A stretch of DNA of 64,000 bases from JAIYDJ01 sp031400505. GTDB lineage: Bacteria > Pseudomonadota > Alphaproteobacteria > Rhodobacterales > Rhodobacteraceae. Under the pieces are notes generated by a model, which did not search any database, was not told the origin of the DNA, and worked only from the letters and a program-made list of their open reading frames with translations. Numbering within the stretch: position 1 is the stretch's first letter; the number at the start of each line of letters is the position of its first letter. Both the position numbers and the translations under genes were made by a program. This document shows, in pieces, positions 31,471 to 39,773 of the stretch. The stretch spans positions 1 through 64,000 of the forward strand of contig JANNPZ010000045.1 of assembly GCA_031400505.1 (NCBI GenBank). Direction: 5' to 3'.

Positions 31471-33978
31471 TCAGTTGTCCGGGTTGAACGCCGACCATTC
31501 GTCCCCCTCGGGCCAGTCCTTGCCCACCAGCCCGAGGTTATCGGTCCATGCAGCCCGGGCGCTTGAGGGCGTCGGCAGCACCCAAGCCCACTGCTGCCTT
31601 CCTTCTAGATACGGCTGCGTCCGTTCGATCCCCAGCCGCCGGAGCGCGTCGGCCATCCTCTGGGGGGACGGTGCATCCTTGATGAGCTTTCGGTCGAAGC
31701 CCCACGCGATCACATCTGCAATCGTCACCGCCGGGTTGGAGTGGTTGTGAGTATCCTTCCCGATCTTCACGCTAGGGTAGCGCCCCCCGGGGGCCGTGAG
31801 TTCCTCCAGCATTTCCCAGATGATCCGGTCAGGCCCGGTGAGCCCTTCCAGCTTCTGTTGCGTGAGCTCAGGGCTGGCAGGCATGTTCACCATTGCGTCC
31901 CACCCGGTCAGGTCCATAGCCAGCAGGTCGTGCAACATGGCGGCAAGGCCCTCGCCCTTCATCTGGTTCGCGATGGCCTTGAAGTAGGCCTTGTTGCCCC
32001 GCTTGCTGTCGTCGGTGCGGAACACCGCAAACCGCCGCTCGTCGATAGCCGCAGGCACCACCCAGTCGTCGTTGGAGGTCATGATGAGGTGCAGGCAGTT
32101 TCGGGAAAGGACGGTGTCCTTGTATTTGCCCTCGATCAGCAACTCCCTCTCGGTGATCATGGCCTGCAAGAGGCTTTCGGCGTTCTTGTTGCCGTTCCAC
32201 TTCACCTCGTCCGCGTAGACCAACACGGTGTCGCGGAAGTGTGCGTTGAACTTCCCGGTCAGCGCCGCCGCCCCCGGAAGGTAGTAGCTGTGCTGGCCGA
32301 ACAGGTCGCGGGCGATGTGGGCGAAGAGGCCCTTGCCCGAACCGCGCCCGCCCTTGAACACCAGCGCCACGCCCGCCGGTTCGGCGGGCCGCTGCACCGC
32401 CAGCGCCAGCCAGCGGGTGATGTAGTCGGACGCCTCTTTGTTGCCTGCCGCCATCACCTCAAGGATGTGGGCCTTGAAAAGCCCCCAGTCACCCGCCTTC
32501 GGCTTGACGGGGAAGCCGCGCCAGAGGTTCAGCTTGTCGCCTACCAGCTCCCCCGCGCTGGGGTTGAAGGTTAGGGCGCGGTGCTGCCTGCGGTGTTCCC
32601 ACGAAAGCCACACGTCACCCAGCGGCTTCTTCACCTCGTTCCCGTCCTTGTCCTTGCCGACCACGGCAGACCTGTTGTTGTGCGTCGCCTTGAAGTCGGC
32701 TGCGCTCTGGAGGTAGGTGACCCAGCGCCGCCTCTGCCGCTCGGGGTCCATCTCGTTCGGGTCCTCGAGCTCGTAGGCGAACTCGCAGACGCGCACCTTG
32801 TTGCCTTCGTGGGACAGGAAGGCGTGGCGCGCGTTCATGTCGGTGAGCAGGGGGTCGCCCGCTGCCTCAACCTGCGCCTTGGCCACCTGCTTGCGGGCGT
32901 AGCTCTCCGGCTTGGGCTGGTTCAGGACGTGGCCGCTGATCTTGTAGTGTTCGGTCAGGCTGACGCCCATCATCTGTTCGTCGGTGCAGCCCGCCCGGAC
33001 CATGGCGCAGATCACCGCCCAGTAGGCCTCGGAGCGCGACGGGTAGCGCCCGGGTTCGTTCAAGTCCTCCCCCTGCACGATCATCGCACGGGTGCGGTCG
33101 GACACGCCCGGCGGCAGGCTGTCAAGGTCCAGCCCCATCGCCGGGGCGGCGGTGACGGCGCGCCCGACCGATGCCGCAGCACCAGCGCCTGCCATCGGGG
33201 CTGGAAAGTCCCCTGCGCGGAACCGCCTCCGCCAGTCTGCCGCCATGAGGCGGGTCGGCACGTCACCGCGCCCGCTCTCCCGCTTCTTCTTGTTGGCAAG
33301 GTTGACCGTGCCCGGCAGGCGCATGATCCGGCTCACATCATGGGTCTTGTCCCCGCCCATCGCTGCCGAGACCATCTCGTTCAGGCGCTCAGCCAGATCG
33401 GGCGCGACCTCCTCCCCTTCGGCAAAGAGCCAGAAGCCCTGAAACCCACCACCGCTGTCGATGATGGCCGTGGGCCGGGGGAACGGCAACTTCGCACCGC
33501 CTACCTCCCAGTCATCAAACATCGCCCAGATGCGGGCGCGTTCAGCCTGAAAGTGCGCTGCTAGTTGTTCAGGGGTCTTGCCCTTCACCCCGCCGTCAAT
33601 CGCGCGCGGGTCAATGTCAACATGCAGGCCCCGGACGCGCGTGACCTCATCCTTGCTGGCCTTTTCTCGCGTGTTGGGCGACAGGTCGTTGACGGAGAAG
33701 TAGAGGTTCTTGACGCCAACGAGTCCGGCCACCCATGCGGCCAGCGCATCAAGGTCGGTGAAGGTCCGGGTTTCAGTCCCGCCACCATCGCGCGGGATTG
33801 CCGTGGGCCACCAAGGACCATCGGGCGACCAGCCCCGGAGGAACGGCAGCAACGCTGCGCCATTTCCCCCTTCGTCAGCGGCGGGTATAAGGGGGTTGAC
33901 CTTGCAAGGGTCACGGTCACTCTCCCCAGCGCTCCCCGTTTCCCGGCGGGGGGCGCTTTCCCTTTCCAGCCCCCTCAT
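31471..33978 (-). CDS. prim-pol/helicase replication protein (satellite alpha-protein type)
   Basis: An 835-residue replication initiator. The AEP-type N-terminal domain has GLHVDIDPR (about residues 117-125, metal ligands), SGGGFQGFWLF and HDVSRIMRLPGTVN. A middle region joins to a superfamily-3-like helicase with Walker A GGRGSGKG (about residues 543-550), Walker B VLVYADEVKW, then MTSNDDWVVPAAIDERRF (sensor and arginine finger). It would open and prime the adjacent iteron origin. The ATG overlaps the AlpA-like stop (ATGA at 33975-33978). A start further in is possible, since the first 30 residues are basic and non-conserved. Confidence 0.9.
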   Translation of the reverse strand: MRGLERESAPRRETGSAGESDRDPCKVNPLIPAADEGGNGAALLPFLRGWSPDGPWWPTAIPRDGGGTETRTFTDLDALAAWVAGLVGVKNLYFSVNDLSPNTREKASKDEVTRVRGLHVDIDPRAIDGGVKGKTPEQLAAHFQAERARIWAMFDDWEVGGAKLPFPRPTAIIDSGGGFQGFWLFAEGEEVAPDLAERLNEMVSAAMGGDKTHDVSRIMRLPGTVNLANKKKRESGRGDVPTRLMAADWRRRFRAGDFPAPMAGAGAAASVGRAVTAAPAMGLDLDSLPPGVSDRTRAMIVQGEDLNEPGRYPSRSEAYWAVICAMVRAGCTDEQMMGVSLTEHYKISGHVLNQPKPESYARKQVAKAQVEAAGDPLLTDMNARHAFLSHEGNKVRVCEFAYELEDPNEMDPERQRRRWVTYLQSAADFKATHNNRSAVVGKDKDGNEVKKPLGDVWLSWEHRRQHRALTFNPSAGELVGDKLNLWRGFPVKPKAGDWGLFKAHILEVMAAGNKEASDYITRWLALAVQRPAEPAGVALVFKGGRGSGKGLFAHIARDLFGQHSYYLPGAAALTGKFNAHFRDTVLVYADEVKWNGNKNAESLLQAMITERELLIEGKYKDTVLSRNCLHLIMTSNDDWVVPAAIDERRFAVFRTDDSKRGNKAYFKAIANQMKGEGLAAMLHDLLAMDLTGWDAMVNMPASPELTQQKLEGLTGPDRIIWEMLEELTAPGGRYPSVKIGKDTHNHSNPAVTIADVIAWGFDRKLIKDAPSPQRMADALRRLGIERTQPYLEGRQQWAWVLPTPSSARAAWTDNLGLVGKDWPEGDEWSAFNPDN

Positions 33979-34262
33979 TCACCGGCACCCCGCACTAGGT
34001 GCTGTTCCATCCAGTGGCGCAGGTCGGCAACGCGGTAGCGCACCAGCTTCTGAGACGCGCGGACGTAGGACGGGCCGCGCCCCTCCTTGCGCATCGTCTC
34101 CATCCCGCCGGGCATGAGCCCGAGGAACGCAGCGGCCTGTTCGGTGGTCAGGTATTCGGACGGCGGCGCGTAGCGCCTGGTGGCGCAGCCGTCTGCCAAC
34201 TCGGCAGCGACCTCGCGTGCGATCAGCTTCGCAAACGCGGCAGGGTCGATGTCTGGATTCAT
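33975..34262 (-). CDS. AlpA/Xis-like helix-turn-helix regulator
   Basis: A 95-residue protein whose last 60 residues form an excisionase-type winged helix: YLTTEQAAAFLGLMPGGMET, then GPSYVRASQKLVRYRVADLR. P4-like satellites encode AlpA beside the primase-helicase, where it switches on the integrase/excision module. Start ATG 34262 gives the family length; an ATG twelve bases upstream is also possible. Translationally coupled to the primase-helicase. Confidence 0.8.
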   Translation of the reverse strand: MNPDIDPAAFAKLIAREVAAELADGCATRRYAPPSEYLTTEQAAAFLGLMPGGMETMRKEGRGPSYVRASQKLVRYRVADLRHWMEQHLVRGAGE

Positions 34263-34417
34263 GGTGGTCACCATTCCAGACCGCCTGCGGAGGCGGTCGG
34301 TTGGTGACAGGCTCAGATGCCGGGGGAGCCCGCGCCCCCTGCTGTGGGCGCTCCCCGCGTGCGACACTTCCCGGTGGGCCGACGCGGATGCATAGTCAAC
34401 CCACCGACTTTACCCGG

Positions 34418-35710
34418 CTATGCCGCCATTTGTCTAGTCTTAGCCGTTGTTCTGAACAACTCCATGAGGGCAGCGCTGATCCGCTCCTGGGCGTCCAGCA
34501 GGTCGGGCCAGACGCCTTCCCTTGACCCGTAGGTGCCGGAGTGGACGTCGCCCTTCTGACTGTGGTTCATGAGTTTCTTTGACAGGACTTCCTCGACGCC
34601 CGCCCACACGCAGGCGTTGCGGTAGGTGTGGCGCAGCCCGTGGCCGCTGCACGGCAGAGAGGGTTCCGTCGTGGCGAACAGCGACATGTGCCCGGCGAAC
34701 TCTCCCCGCTTGGACTTGGACGGGTCGCCCGGGAATATCCACTCCCGCGACAGCAGCGGCTGATACACCCTTGCGGCGCGGCGGGCGCGGGCTAGGCAGG
34801 CCAGCATGGGGCGCGACAGGGGGATGTCGTAGGCCCGCGCCTTCCCGCCCTTCGGGGTCGGCAGGTGGAGCCGCCGCCCCCGCACGTCTAGGTCGGCCCA
34901 CCGCGCCACGGCGACCGCCCCGCTGCGGCTTCCCGACAGGGCGAGGAACAGTTGAAACTCCGCCCGCACGCGGTTGTCCATGGCAAGGTAGGCTGCCCAC
35001 CAGCCGGGCAGGTCGCGGCGGCTCATGGCGCTCTCGCGGGCCTCCTCGACGTTGAACGTGACCTGCCGCGTCGGGGTCCAGCCGTCCGGGTGCGGCTTGA
35101 CGTGGCCCCGCTCGAGTGCCCAGTTGTAGATCACGCGCAGGGTCCGCATCGCGCCGTTGGCGGCGTAGGCCCCGCCGTGATCCGGGTTCGTGGCCCGCCG
35201 CGTGATCGCCTCGTGCCGGGCGGCAACGCGCGCCGCACCTTCTGGCGTGGCGAGGTCGGACAGGGCGGTTCCGGTCCAGATGCCCAGCAGGTGTTCCGTC
35301 TCCACAGCGTTGCGGTAGCTGTAGACCGTGGCCGGGCTGCGGCCCGATTTCTCCAGCGCCGCGCGGTAGAGCCGCCACGCCTCGCCCAGCGTCACGCCCA
35401 ACTTCGGCTTGCCCAGCCCTTCCCCGGCAATGATCGCGGCCAGTTCCCCCTTGGCCCGCGCCCGTGCCTCTTTCACGCCCAAATCGGGGAAGGCGGCGAA
35501 GGCGCGGCGCACCGTCTTGCGCACCGGCTGCATCTTGTCGTCCAGAACCCGCACCTCCGTCTGGACCACCCAGCTTTTCGCGCCCTTCCCCACCTTGAGG
35601 TAGAGCCCGGGCTGGTCGTCATCGGCCACCAGCTTCTGGCCGGACGGCATGAAGGGGAACTTGGCCGCCATCGCGTCGGTCAGGCGGGCCTTGGCGGGTA
35701 TCACGGTCAT
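34418..35710 (-). CDS. tyrosine integrase of the tRNA-Asn element
   Basis: A 430-residue P4/phage-type integrase: N-terminal DUF4102-like arm-binding domain (DAMAAKFPFMPSGQKLVADD), core-binding domain and catalytic domain with Arg in ALSGSRSGAVAVAR, H-x-x-R in SGHGLRHTYRNA, His in LMNHSQKG and nucleophile Tyr in HSGTYG. The start is ATG 35710 (GGAG eight bases before), not the GTG at 35716. The gene starts 159 bp from attR and reads inward. It should cut at the repeated tRNA-Asn 3' half. Confidence 0.94.
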   Translation of the reverse strand: MTVIPAKARLTDAMAAKFPFMPSGQKLVADDDQPGLYLKVGKGAKSWVVQTEVRVLDDKMQPVRKTVRRAFAAFPDLGVKEARARAKGELAAIIAGEGLGKPKLGVTLGEAWRLYRAALEKSGRSPATVYSYRNAVETEHLLGIWTGTALSDLATPEGAARVAARHEAITRRATNPDHGGAYAANGAMRTLRVIYNWALERGHVKPHPDGWTPTRQVTFNVEEARESAMSRRDLPGWWAAYLAMDNRVRAEFQLFLALSGSRSGAVAVARWADLDVRGRRLHLPTPKGGKARAYDIPLSRPMLACLARARRAARVYQPLLSREWIFPGDPSKSKRGEFAGHMSLFATTEPSLPCSGHGLRHTYRNACVWAGVEEVLSKKLMNHSQKGDVHSGTYGSREGVWPDLLDAQERISAALMELFRTTAKTRQMAA

Positions 35711-35729
35711 GGGCACTTCTCCGGGGGTT

Positions 35730-35751
35730 GACGTAAGGCTGACGTAAGGCT
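35730..35751 (+). repeat. right arm-type integrase sites: two GACGTAAGGCT direct repeats
   Basis: Two consecutive copies of the 11-mer GACGTAAGGCT (35730-35740 and 35741-35751) lie between the integrase start and attR. The core CGTAAGGCT with an 11-bp period also occurs just inside attL (22179-22198). Symmetric placement at both ends is what arm-type integrase sites look like. Confidence 0.65.
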
Positions 35752-35868
35752 AGGGAGAACGCGAGTTACCAGTCCGGGCCAGTCTATGGGGGTGGGTGTG
35801 CGTCTCAAGCTGCTGTATTCACTAGGGTTAGCCTAGCTTAGCCGCCCACCAGCCGTCTAGCCCAGAAA

Positions 35869-35915
35869 ACTGTTAATCAATTGGTCGTAGGTTCGATCCC
35901 TACCGCCGGAGCCAA
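35869..35915 (+). repeat. attR: 47-bp direct repeat, right copy (tRNA-Asn 3' half)
   Basis: Exact copy of 22086-22132, containing the anticodon loop to CCA of tRNA-Asn without its 5' half. Marks the right end of the element; sequence from 35916 on is the original downstream flank of the tRNA gene. Confidence 0.96.
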
Positions 35916-36116
35916 AGATACTTATAGTAACAAAGGATTGCGGGATATTCTTAGCGGAATTCTTGCTGTATCCAAAGCCCCGAAAGTCATACGTAAACAA
36001 TTGGGACTTGTGTCGGGCATCCGCAGGCCGTTGCCCGATCAGCAAATTGCCCAACACCGGTGCGCAGGGCGGTGCTGAGCATCGAGCGTCCGGAAAGAGC
36101 CCAAAACTACATTTAC

Positions 36117-36836
36117 TTAAGGAAGATAATTCACCTGGGTATGATCCAACTTGAGCCGTGCTCGCGCTTCAATAATTCTTGCATTTATGCAGCGTTCAAA
36201 AGCTTGGCGGTCGGTCGATTCGCCCTTCAGTTGTTCAATGACTTCGTTCCGATCCTTCTGCCAAGCAATACTTGTTTCAGACACAAACGCTGCGTTGAAA
36301 AGCGAATGGGCCAAATCAGCCTGATCATTCAATCCAGCAAGAATTGCGAGATTGAAGGCGTGCCAATCTGTTTTTTCCTTGTGATTTTCTACGAAAGCGT
36401 AAGCATCTGCTGGCTTTTTGATCGCGACTTGGGTTTGCGTGCAATACTCAACCGCTTGATATGACAGGGCTAAGACGCAAGAGCGAAAACTCTCCTCTTT
36501 CTCGTAGTCGAAGAACTCTTCGACGCGGTTAAAAATATCAAAAGTCCAATGGTCTTGGGGGTACCACAGCCAACTCATTCCATAGTTGAGGGTTGTGCCT
36601 TGGCGGCGCGAGAATGGCTGAAACTCGGCGAAACACGCATACCAACCACAATCCAGATACCACAGCCGAGACGTCCCTTTTTGAACTAAGCCAGCCGGGC
36701 GAAGGACCTCCCGTGTTGTTTTATTGATGATTTTCTGGTGTGGTTTAAGCGGCAAGACGAACACTCCGTTCACGGTCGATTTCTGGCAACACTGACACAA
36801 GAAACCAAAACGAAGCAACGGCCGCTTCGTCCGCAT
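36117..36836 (-). CDS. hypothetical 239-residue protein, lower GC than neighbours
   Basis: A soluble protein with many aromatic residues (SRLWYLDCGWYACFAEFQPF, NYGMSWLWYPQDHWTFDIFN) and a helical C-terminal half. Base composition is clearly lower in GC than the flanking genes, suggesting separate acquisition. No membrane segment or signal peptide. It is isolated: 200 bp from attR on one side, and the ABC permease on the other. The DUF4304-like layout (an aromatic-rich N-half, then helical repeats) is only an impression. The start is uncertain. Confidence 0.6.
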   Translation of the reverse strand: MRTKRPLLRFGFLCQCCQKSTVNGVFVLPLKPHQKIINKTTREVLRPAGLVQKGTSRLWYLDCGWYACFAEFQPFSRRQGTTLNYGMSWLWYPQDHWTFDIFNRVEEFFDYEKEESFRSCVLALSYQAVEYCTQTQVAIKKPADAYAFVENHKEKTDWHAFNLAILAGLNDQADLAHSLFNAAFVSETSIAWQKDRNEVIEQLKGESTDRQAFERCINARIIEARARLKLDHTQVNYLP

Positions 36837-36898
36837 AGCAGTCCGTCAGCAGAACACCCCGCGCCGCGACAGCGTCGATCGCTGACGGGAGGGCTGCA

Positions 36899-37717
36899 TC
36901 ACGGCCCCCCCGTCCTCGTGTCGCGGCGCAGGATCAATTGTGCCGCGACCAGCAAAAGCAGCGAAACTGCAAGCACCATCGTGCCAATGGCGTTGATCTC
37001 GGGCGTGACCCCGCGGCGGATCGACGAAAACACGTAGATGGGCAGCGTTGTTTCCGACCCGGCTACAAAGAAGGCAATGATGAAGTCATCAAAGCTGAAC
37101 GTGAAACTCAGCAGAAACCCCGCAAGAATTCCGGGAAAGATCAGTGGCAAGGTGATCTGCCGGAACGTCGCCAGCGGTGGGGCATAGAGATCGGTCGATG
37201 CCTCGATCAAACCACGGTCCATGCCAGACAGCCGGGCGCGCAGGATGATGATCACGAGCGACATCGAAAAAAGCGCATGGGACGCGATCAGCGAGCCATA
37301 GCCCATCGCGAGTTGCGGGGCCTGCCCTTCGGGCGCGAGCCGGGCCAGCAGCGGGTTGATCCAGCCAAAAATCGTGACCAGGGCGATCAGCGTGGCAATC
37401 CCGATGACGATGCCCGGCACCATCACCGCCACATAGATCAGCGCATCCGCGACGATGCGCAGGCGGCCCTTCATGCCGTGCAACGCAAGTGCCGCCATTG
37501 TGCCGAAAACGGATGCGATCGACGCCGACACAAGGGCCACGCTGAAACTGGTCCAGAGGGCCTCCATCACAAAAGGATTGGACAGCGCCTTGCCATACCA
37601 TTGCACGGAAAAGCCGGTGAACTGGCTGGCATGACGACCGGCGTTGAAACTGAAAATGGCAATGACCGCAATCGGCAGGTACAAAAACGCATAGACGGCA
37701 AGGGCATAAAGGCGCAT
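36899..37717 (-). CDS. polyamine-type ABC transporter permease (PotC/PotI-like)
   Basis: A 272-residue inner-membrane permease with six hydrophobic segments (LAVYAFLYLPIAVIAIFSF ... VLAVSLLLLVAAQLIL) and the EAA-loop LIEASTDLYAPPLATFRQIT. It is the second permease of the set, following the first by nine bases, and is last in the leftward operon ATPase - binding protein - permease - permease. Substrate class (spermidine/putrescine or a related amine) is inferred from family. Confidence 0.92.
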   Translation of the reverse strand: MRLYALAVYAFLYLPIAVIAIFSFNAGRHASQFTGFSVQWYGKALSNPFVMEALWTSFSVALVSASIASVFGTMAALALHGMKGRLRIVADALIYVAVMVPGIVIGIATLIALVTIFGWINPLLARLAPEGQAPQLAMGYGSLIASHALFSMSLVIIILRARLSGMDRGLIEASTDLYAPPLATFRQITLPLIFPGILAGFLLSFTFSFDDFIIAFFVAGSETTLPIYVFSSIRRGVTPEINAIGTMVLAVSLLLLVAAQLILRRDTRTGGP

Positions 37718-37726
37718 CCGAAGATC

Positions 37727-38578
37727 CTACATCAAAGCGACGTCGTCGCGCCCGCCACCAATGCGACGCATCAGCCACATGTACAACGTCACCGTGACCA
37801 GCATGATGACCACCAGCGTCACGGCGACCGCCGCGCCAAAGGCCCAGTTGCGCGATTGCAGAAAAAGATCGACCAACGCATTGCCGATGAAAAAGACCTT
37901 GCCGCCGCCCAACATCGCCGGGATCAGAAATTCGCCCATCAGCAGGATGAAAACCAACATGCAGCCCGTGGCGACCCCGGGCAGTGACAACGGCAGCGTG
38001 ACCTGCAGGAAGCTGCGCAGGGGCGGCGCGCCAAGGTCGGCCGCAGCCTCCAGCAGTCGTTTGTCCAGCCGTTCAAGGCTTACATAGACCGGCAAGACCA
38101 TCAGCGGCAGATAGCCATAAACGATGCCGGTCAGAACGGCGAAGGGCGTGTTGATCAGGCGGACGGTCCCGAAGCCAAGCCACGCGATCAGCGCAGGTAA
38201 ACCCTGCCCGCCCAGCAGAAAAATCCACGCATAGCTGCGGATCAGAATCGAGGTCCAGAACGGTACGATCACCAAGATCAGCAGCAGCACGCGCCATTTC
38301 GGATCGGCCCGCATGGCCAGGAAATAGGCGAGCGGATATGCGATCACCAGTGACAGGACCGTACCCAGCGGCGCCAGCGTCAGCGTGTTCAAGAACGCGG
38401 TGCCACGGGCCGGCAGGTTGGCGTATTGCGCAAAGGTGAAGGCGGGGACATATCCCCCCGCCGCCGCGCGTTCGCCAAACGAAAACACCACCACAAAACA
38501 CAGCGGCAGCACCAGCATGACCACAAACCACACCCCGGCGGGTGCCAGCAGCAGCCAGGTTGCCAGGTGCCGCCGCAT
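37727..38578 (-). CDS. polyamine-type ABC transporter permease (PotB/PotH-like)
   Basis: A 283-residue permease with six membrane segments beginning LLLAPAGVWFVVMLVLPLCF and the EAA-type loop LLEAAADLGAPPLRSFLQVT. It lies four bases after the binding-protein stop. Pairs with the adjacent permease to form the membrane channel. Confidence 0.93.
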   Translation of the reverse strand: MRRHLATWLLLAPAGVWFVVMLVLPLCFVVVFSFGERAAAGGYVPAFTFAQYANLPARGTAFLNTLTLAPLGTVLSLVIAYPLAYFLAMRADPKWRVLLLILVIVPFWTSILIRSYAWIFLLGGQGLPALIAWLGFGTVRLINTPFAVLTGIVYGYLPLMVLPVYVSLERLDKRLLEAAADLGAPPLRSFLQVTLPLSLPGVATGCMLVFILLMGEFLIPAMLGGGKVFFIGNALVDLFLQSRNWAFGAAVAVTLVVIMLVTVTLYMWLMRRIGGGRDDVALM

Positions 38579-38582
38579 GGTC

Positions 38583-39743
38583 TTATGCCGACTTGAACCG
38601 TGCCATCAACTCGGCGCGGTTCGGATCGGTCAGGGTCGCCGCCGCCCCGAACTCCAGCGCGCTAAGAAGTTCGGCCGCGGGGTAGAGGATCGGATCGTTC
38701 AGCACTTCGGCCGGCAGCAGGGCGTTCAGGCGGCTGTCGGGCACCGGATAGCCGTGGAACAAGGCCTCGCGCGCGTTGACCTCGGGGTTCAGCAGGTAGT
38801 TGATCAGCGCATAGGCCGCATCGCGGTGCGGCGCGCCTTTGGGGATGGCGTAGAAGTCCGACCACAGCTCGCCGCCCTCTGCGCCCAGCACATAGACGAT
38901 TTCGGGCATGTCGCGGTTCAACTGCTTGCCGTCGCCGGTCCAGCAGATCGTCATCCAGGCATCACCCGACCGCATGGATGGCTGATAGTCCGAACTGATG
39001 GCAAAAAGATGGGGTTTGGTGGCCAGCAGCAGTTCCTCGGCCTTGGCCAGTTCCGCCGTGTCGATCGAGTTGAACGAATAGCCAAAGGCCTTCAGCGCGC
39101 CGCCGATGGTGGTCAACTGATAGTCATGCACCATCGTGCGACCCGAGAAGGTGGTCTGCGTCAAGTCAAAGAACTCTTTCCAGGTGGCCGGCGTCGTGCC
39201 GCCGGTGTGGTTGGTGTTCACCGCAAAGCCGGTCGTGCCCCAGTTCTTTGGCACGGCATAGAGTTTGCCGTCAACCGTGCCGGGTCCGGCAAAGCGCTGA
39301 TCGAAACTGGCCGCGTCATAGTTCGGCAACAGGGACAAATCCAGCGGCTCGATCAGGTCCTGCTCGACGTAGGTGGTGATTGTGTAGTTCGTCGGCACGA
39401 ACACGTCCCAGCCGCTGCCGCCTGCCTGAAGCTTGGCCAGCATTTCCTCGTTGGACCCAAAGACATTCATTTGCACCGCAGCCCCGGTCTGGGCGGCAAA
39501 GGCATCGAAGTTGGCGATATCGTGATAGTTCGGCCAGGTGGCAAGGATGACGCGGTCCCCGATGTCGGCCTGCGCGAAGGCGGGCCGGGCCAGAAGCCCC
39601 GGCATCGCGGCCCCCAATACGGCGCTGGCGGTCCCAAGGCCGGTAACGCCCAGGAAATGCCTGCGCGTCACCGAACCCTTCTGAAAACGCCGCAGTTCTT
39701 CCATGAACTTCTGACGCGAGATGTGGTCAATCTTGTCGGCCAT
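38583..39743 (-). CDS. polyamine-type ABC transporter substrate-binding protein, Tat-exported
   Basis: A 386-residue PotD/PotF-like periplasmic protein. The N-terminus has a twin-arginine signal (SVTRRHFLGVTG, then a hydrophobic stretch to FAQAD), consistent with Tat export. Binding-fold segments include ILATWPNYHDIANFDAF and NWGTTGFAVNTNH. AAGGAG stands nine bases before the ATG. It sits between the ATPase gene (30 bp upstream) and the permeases. The actual substrate (putrescine, spermidine or another small cation) cannot be read from sequence. Confidence 0.92.
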   Translation of the reverse strand: MADKIDHISRQKFMEELRRFQKGSVTRRHFLGVTGLGTASAVLGAAMPGLLARPAFAQADIGDRVILATWPNYHDIANFDAFAAQTGAAVQMNVFGSNEEMLAKLQAGGSGWDVFVPTNYTITTYVEQDLIEPLDLSLLPNYDAASFDQRFAGPGTVDGKLYAVPKNWGTTGFAVNTNHTGGTTPATWKEFFDLTQTTFSGRTMVHDYQLTTIGGALKAFGYSFNSIDTAELAKAEELLLATKPHLFAISSDYQPSMRSGDAWMTICWTGDGKQLNRDMPEIVYVLGAEGGELWSDFYAIPKGAPHRDAAYALINYLLNPEVNAREALFHGYPVPDSRLNALLPAEVLNDPILYPAAELLSALEFGAAATLTDPNRAELMARFKSA

Positions 39744-39773
39744 AGCTGAAGTCTCCTTGTTGGTCGGTTGCGT

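Noticed and set aside
35870..35914. A second tRNA-Asn gene at the right end of the element.
   Set aside because: Only the sequence from the anticodon loop onward is present; the 5' acceptor and D-arm are missing, so it is an attachment site.
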